In this document: one piece after another, positions 6,712 through 8,729 of the stretch
Layout of the letters: each line of letters opens with the position of its first letter
Numbering within the stretch: position 1 is the stretch's first letter
Assembly (NCBI GenBank): GCA_021793115.1
Contig: JAJYTJ010000109.1
Location: 4,112 to 12,840, forward strand
Origin: Actinomycetes bacterium
Lineage (GTDB): Bacteria > Actinomycetota > Actinomycetes > Actinomycetales > Cellulomonadaceae
Direction of reading: 5' to 3'
Length of the DNA stretch: 8,729 bases
Program-made: the position numbers and the translations under genes
Notes under the pieces: generated by a model
The model's input: the letters and a program-made list of their open reading frames with translations, nothing else
Database searches by the model: none
Told to the model about the DNA's origin: nothing

Positions 6712-7848
6712 TCACGCCATCCGATGCCCGCCCGTCCGGGCGGCACGGCGCCGCCCGACCAGCACCGCCGCGGCGGTCCCCCCGAGCAGCACCAGCCCGG
6801 CCACGAGGAACGTCAGCGCCGGTCCCAGGGTCCGGTTGCCCACCAGCACCACCGCGAAGAACACGGCACCGACCGCACCGACCACCCACGGCCACACGGG
6901 GTCCTTGAGGTAGGTCAGCACGGCGGCGACCGCAACCACCCCGAGCAGGGCGGCCGCGAGCGGTTCACCGCGGCCGGCGGTGGTCATCGCACCGATCACC
7001 GTCGCCGCCAGGCCCAGCGCCATGCCCAGCTCCCGGTGGGCCAGCCGCCGCGAGACACCCCACGCCCACCCGGCGCCGAACGCCAGCAGCAGGCCGCCAC
7101 GCAGCAGGTCCACGGCCGCCCAGTCGAAGGCGCTGCCCGGCCCCTCCTGCGCCGGGGCCGGGATCGCGGCATGGGGCACGGACACCATCAGCGCCGCACC
7201 AGCGGCGAACAGCGCCAGCTCGGCCAGCACGCTCGGCGCGACCAGCACCACGCCGACCATCAGCACCACCGCGACGGCGGCCGCCGCGACCAGGTTCCAG
7301 CGTCCGTCCGTGACGACGAACGCGGTGGTTGCCGTCGCGAGCGCGGTGCCGAGCGTCAGCACCACGCTGCCGGAGCGGCGCCGCACGGCGTGACCTGGGG
7401 GTGCCGCACCACCGTGGGGCCGCACCGGCCAGGCGACGACGACGCCGGCGGCGAGCGCGACCACCGTCAGCCCGGCGGCGAGCAGCAGCTGCACGCCGCG
7501 GCTCATCGTCGTCCACTGCTGCTGCACCACCACGCCGACGGCGGCGAGCACGAAGGCGCTGCCGAGGTAGACCGCCGCCTCGAGCAGCCTCTCCCGCCAT
7601 GTCGGCGCTGGCGGCGCGGTCGGTGCCGCCCCCTGCACAGGCATCGGCGCGGGAGGCGCCCCGGGGGCCTGGGCCGTGGGCGGTCGGCCGGCGCCGGCGA
7701 TTGCCGCCAGCACCGCGTCGGCCTGCGCCCCGGTGAGCGTGCCGTCGGACACCAGCCGGACGAGGGCCGCGGTCAGCGGGTCGCGCGGAGGGGGGCTGCC
7801 GGAGGGGTCGAGGGCCGGTCCGGCCGGGGGAACGGGTGTCGTCGTCAT
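6712..7848 (-). CDS. Polytopic membrane protein, DUF2157-like
   Basis: 378 residues. The cytosolic N-terminus is Pro/Ala-rich and contains LVRLVSDGTLTGAQADAVLAAI (about 28-50), like the short helical region before the membrane part of DUF2157 proteins. About ten hydrophobic helices follow, beginning with EAAVYLGSAFVLAAVGVVV and ending with FLVAGLVLLGGTAAAVLVG, with the basic tail RRRAARTGGHRMA. No catalytic motif is seen and the function is unknown. The ATG at 7848 is chosen because AGGGAG lies six bases upstream. A GTG at 7866 is in frame but sits before that ribosome binding site. It is first in a leftward cluster with the radical SAM and SHOCT genes. I see no clear promoter in the 93 bases before it (7849-7941). 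The DUF2157 assignment rests on layout rather than a firm motif. Confidence 0.85.
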   Translation of the reverse strand: MTTTPVPPAGPALDPSGSPPPRDPLTAALVRLVSDGTLTGAQADAVLAAIAGAGRPPTAQAPGAPPAPMPVQGAAPTAPPAPTWRERLLEAAVYLGSAFVLAAVGVVVQQQWTTMSRGVQLLLAAGLTVVALAAGVVVAWPVRPHGGAAPPGHAVRRRSGSVVLTLGTALATATTAFVVTDGRWNLVAAAAVAVVLMVGVVLVAPSVLAELALFAAGAALMVSVPHAAIPAPAQEGPGSAFDWAAVDLLRGGLLLAFGAGWAWGVSRRLAHRELGMALGLAATVIGAMTTAGRGEPLAAALLGVVAVAAVLTYLKDPVWPWVVGAVGAVFFAVVLVGNRTLGPALTFLVAGLVLLGGTAAAVLVGRRRAARTGGHRMA

Positions 7849-7941
7849 CGCTGACTCCCTGCTCACGTGCTACGCGAGTCCTGCTCCCAGCCTCCTCCCC
7901 TGGAGTGGGAACGCAAACCCCGCCGCTGGTGGGCCGTCCGT

Positions 7942-8183
7942 TCAGCACGCCCGATCGGCCGCCTCGGCGCACGACCGCTCCACGAGCCGCTCGTCGATCG
8001 GTTCCAGCCATGCCGCCTCGCAGCGGCGCACCAGCGCCAGGGACAGCAGGGCGTCGGCCAGCACGGGGTTGGCGGCAGCAGCGAGCCGTCCAGGTGCGTG
8101 CCGATCGCGTTGACGGTCCGAGCGCCCTCGGTGCCGTCCTCCCCGCCCCGGAACTCAGCCCTGGTGCGCCGGCGTCCACCCAC
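7942..8183 (-). pseudogene. Frameshifted C-terminal remnant of a GatD-type glutamine amidotransferase
   Basis: GatD pairs with MurT to amidate peptidoglycan (lipid II) using glutamine. Reading leftwards, one frame gives GGEDGTEGARTVNAIGTHLD then GSLLP. After a one-base loss near 8071-8072, a second frame continues NPVLADALLSLALVRRCEAA through to a TGA at 7942-7944. Joined, these match the GatD C-terminal pattern (GEDGTEG, then N-IGT-L-G-LLP-NP-LAD-LL). An upstream VGGRRRTR resembles the family's HGGRTR, but the catalytic His that should precede it is not seen. The catalytic Cys half and the MurT partner gene are absent. The relic is therefore truncated as well as frameshifted and cannot be active. 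The family call is from memory of the motif; a single sequencing error could explain the frameshift but not the missing N-terminus. Confidence 0.7.
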
Positions 8184-8436
8184 GCACGTCGGTATCGGCC
8201 CGTGAGGCGGCGTGGACGAGACGGAGGGACGAGTACCACTCCGACGAGCACCGCAAGGACCCTGCCGGGCGCCGTGGTGCTCGTCAGGGTGGAGATCGGA
8301 CGCTCGCGGGCGAGCGAGCGGCTGGCGGCGCCGACACGAAGCAAGCCTGCGTCGCACCGGCTTGTTCGGGTCCGTCCCCGCATGGTCGCGGGTGATCTCT
8401 GCGTGGACAGCGCGTACATGAACGACCGAGGCCCTC
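8184..8436. other. Unrecognised sequence between two gene relics
   Basis: Frames on both strands are Arg/Pro/Ser-rich and look like composition artefacts. There is no MurT-like sequence, although an intact murT-gatD pair would place murT here. No promoter, terminator or repeat was found. Together with 7849-7941 and the GatD relic this makes 588 bases without an intact gene. Confidence 0.5.
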
Positions 8437-8729
8437 CCGCCGCGGGCATCGACCGCGCGCAGGTCGCCGAGAAGCTGGTGGAGACCTACCTGCAGCAGAT
8501 CTTCGACGACGGCGTCTTCCACGCCGACCCGCACCCGGGCAACCTGTTCGTGGCGCCCGTCGAGGGGCGGCCCGGGGACTTCCGGCTGACGTTCGTCGAC
8601 TTCGGCATGGTGGTGTCGACACCAAGCTCCTGGACCTGGCCGTGGCCCAGGTGTTCGACCGGTTCGGCGGCATGGCGATGAGCGACCTGCGCAATGTCAG
8701 CCCCAAGGAGATGCGGGACATCGGCCTGC
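8437..8729 (+). pseudogene. Broken partial copy of the ubiB-like gene (runs to the right edge)
   Basis: Bases 8437-8613 repeat 3983-4159 of the intact gene at 174 of 177 positions. Bases 8617-8729 repeat 4278-4390 at 113 of 113 positions. Between them, 118 bases of the gene are replaced by TGT, a net loss of 115 bases that shifts the frame. The copy begins at about codon 262 of the 559-codon gene, so it lacks the KxGQ lid, Ala-rich loop and ATP-binding Lys. It keeps the coding for HADPHPGN and DFG, then reads out of frame to a stop at 8679-8681. There is no promoter or ribosome binding site before it; an in-frame ATG at 8418 is not a credible start. The near-identity means a very recent duplication, gene conversion from the intact copy, or an assembly join. 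The homology is still running at the window edge. Confidence 0.92.
8611..8624. repeat. 14-bp perfect palindrome at the deletion junction
   Basis: TGGTGTCGACACCA is a perfect palindrome. It is created where the two ubiB segments are joined: TGG comes from the left segment, TGT is found in neither flank at that place, and CGACACCA comes from the right segment. The three extra bases are exactly those needed to mirror ACA. Confidence 0.75.

Noticed and set aside
6650..6895. N-terminal extension of the radical SAM protein up to 6895
   Set aside because: The extra 82 residues overlap the membrane-protein gene and are Arg/Gly-rich. The ATG at 6649 has a good ribosome binding site and the normal family start.
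4940..6913. Long open frame on the + strand (657 codons)
   Set aside because: It is antisense to the SHOCT and radical SAM genes, is low in complexity, and has no ribosome binding site or domain.
6965..8449. Long open frame on the - strand (494 codons) across the right part
   Set aside because: It runs out of frame through the membrane-protein gene and then through the relic region. The sequence is Arg/Ala/Gly-rich with no motifs.
7836..8681. Open frame on the + strand joining the relic region to the ubiB fragment, as a possible new fusion gene
   Set aside because: Only codons from about 8437 to 8613 are protein-like, and they are the ubiB fragment. The upstream part is Pro/Arg/Ser-rich noise, the end is frameshifted, and there is no ribosome binding site.
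1..8729. CRISPR array, tRNA, rRNA, insertion sequence or phage attachment site
   Set aside because: No regularly spaced repeats, cloverleaf-like sequences, transposase genes or terminal inverted repeats were seen. The only long repeat is the ubiB fragment, which has no transposon features.

Overview
The window is very GC-rich with the strong third-position G/C bias of a high-GC actinobacterium. A GH42 beta-galactosidase paired with a LacI regulator, a PadR regulator with a Gly/His-rich N-terminus and a SHOCT protein all fit that group. I cannot name a genus; a member of the Pseudonocardiaceae or a relative is a guess.

Left end (1-2325): a divergent sugar-utilisation pair. A GH42 beta-galactosidase is read leftwards and runs off the window. 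A LacI-family regulator is read rightwards. The 166 bases between them hold two related LacI-type palindromes, one perfect over 18 bp, plus a good promoter that appears to start the regulator mRNA at its GTG codon (leaderless). The simple model is that the regulator represses both itself and the beta-galactosidase until a beta-galactoside breakdown product binds.

Middle (2326-5006): a gene-free stretch of 324 bases with hairpins, then a tight two-gene operon of a PadR-family repressor and a UbiB/ABC1 atypical-kinase-like membrane protein. An inverted repeat just before padR is the likely autoregulatory operator. A bulged hairpin separates this operon from the convergent genes to its right.

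Right (5007-7848): a leftward three-gene cluster. In transcription order it is a 10-helix membrane protein (DUF2157-like), a HemN/HemW-type radical SAM protein, and a small one-helix SHOCT protein whose start codon overlaps the radical SAM stop codon (TGATG).

Right end (7849-8729): a gene graveyard. It holds the frameshifted C-terminal remnant of a GatD-type glutamine amidotransferase (the MurT partner in peptidoglycan amidation), then 250 bases with nothing recognisable. Last comes a nearly identical but broken partial copy of the middle of the ubiB gene, carrying a 118-base deletion that shifts the frame. The window ends inside this copy. I see no complete new defence or biosynthetic system. 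The most unusual signals are the recent ubiB fragment duplication, the palindrome at its deletion junction, and the GatD relic beside it.
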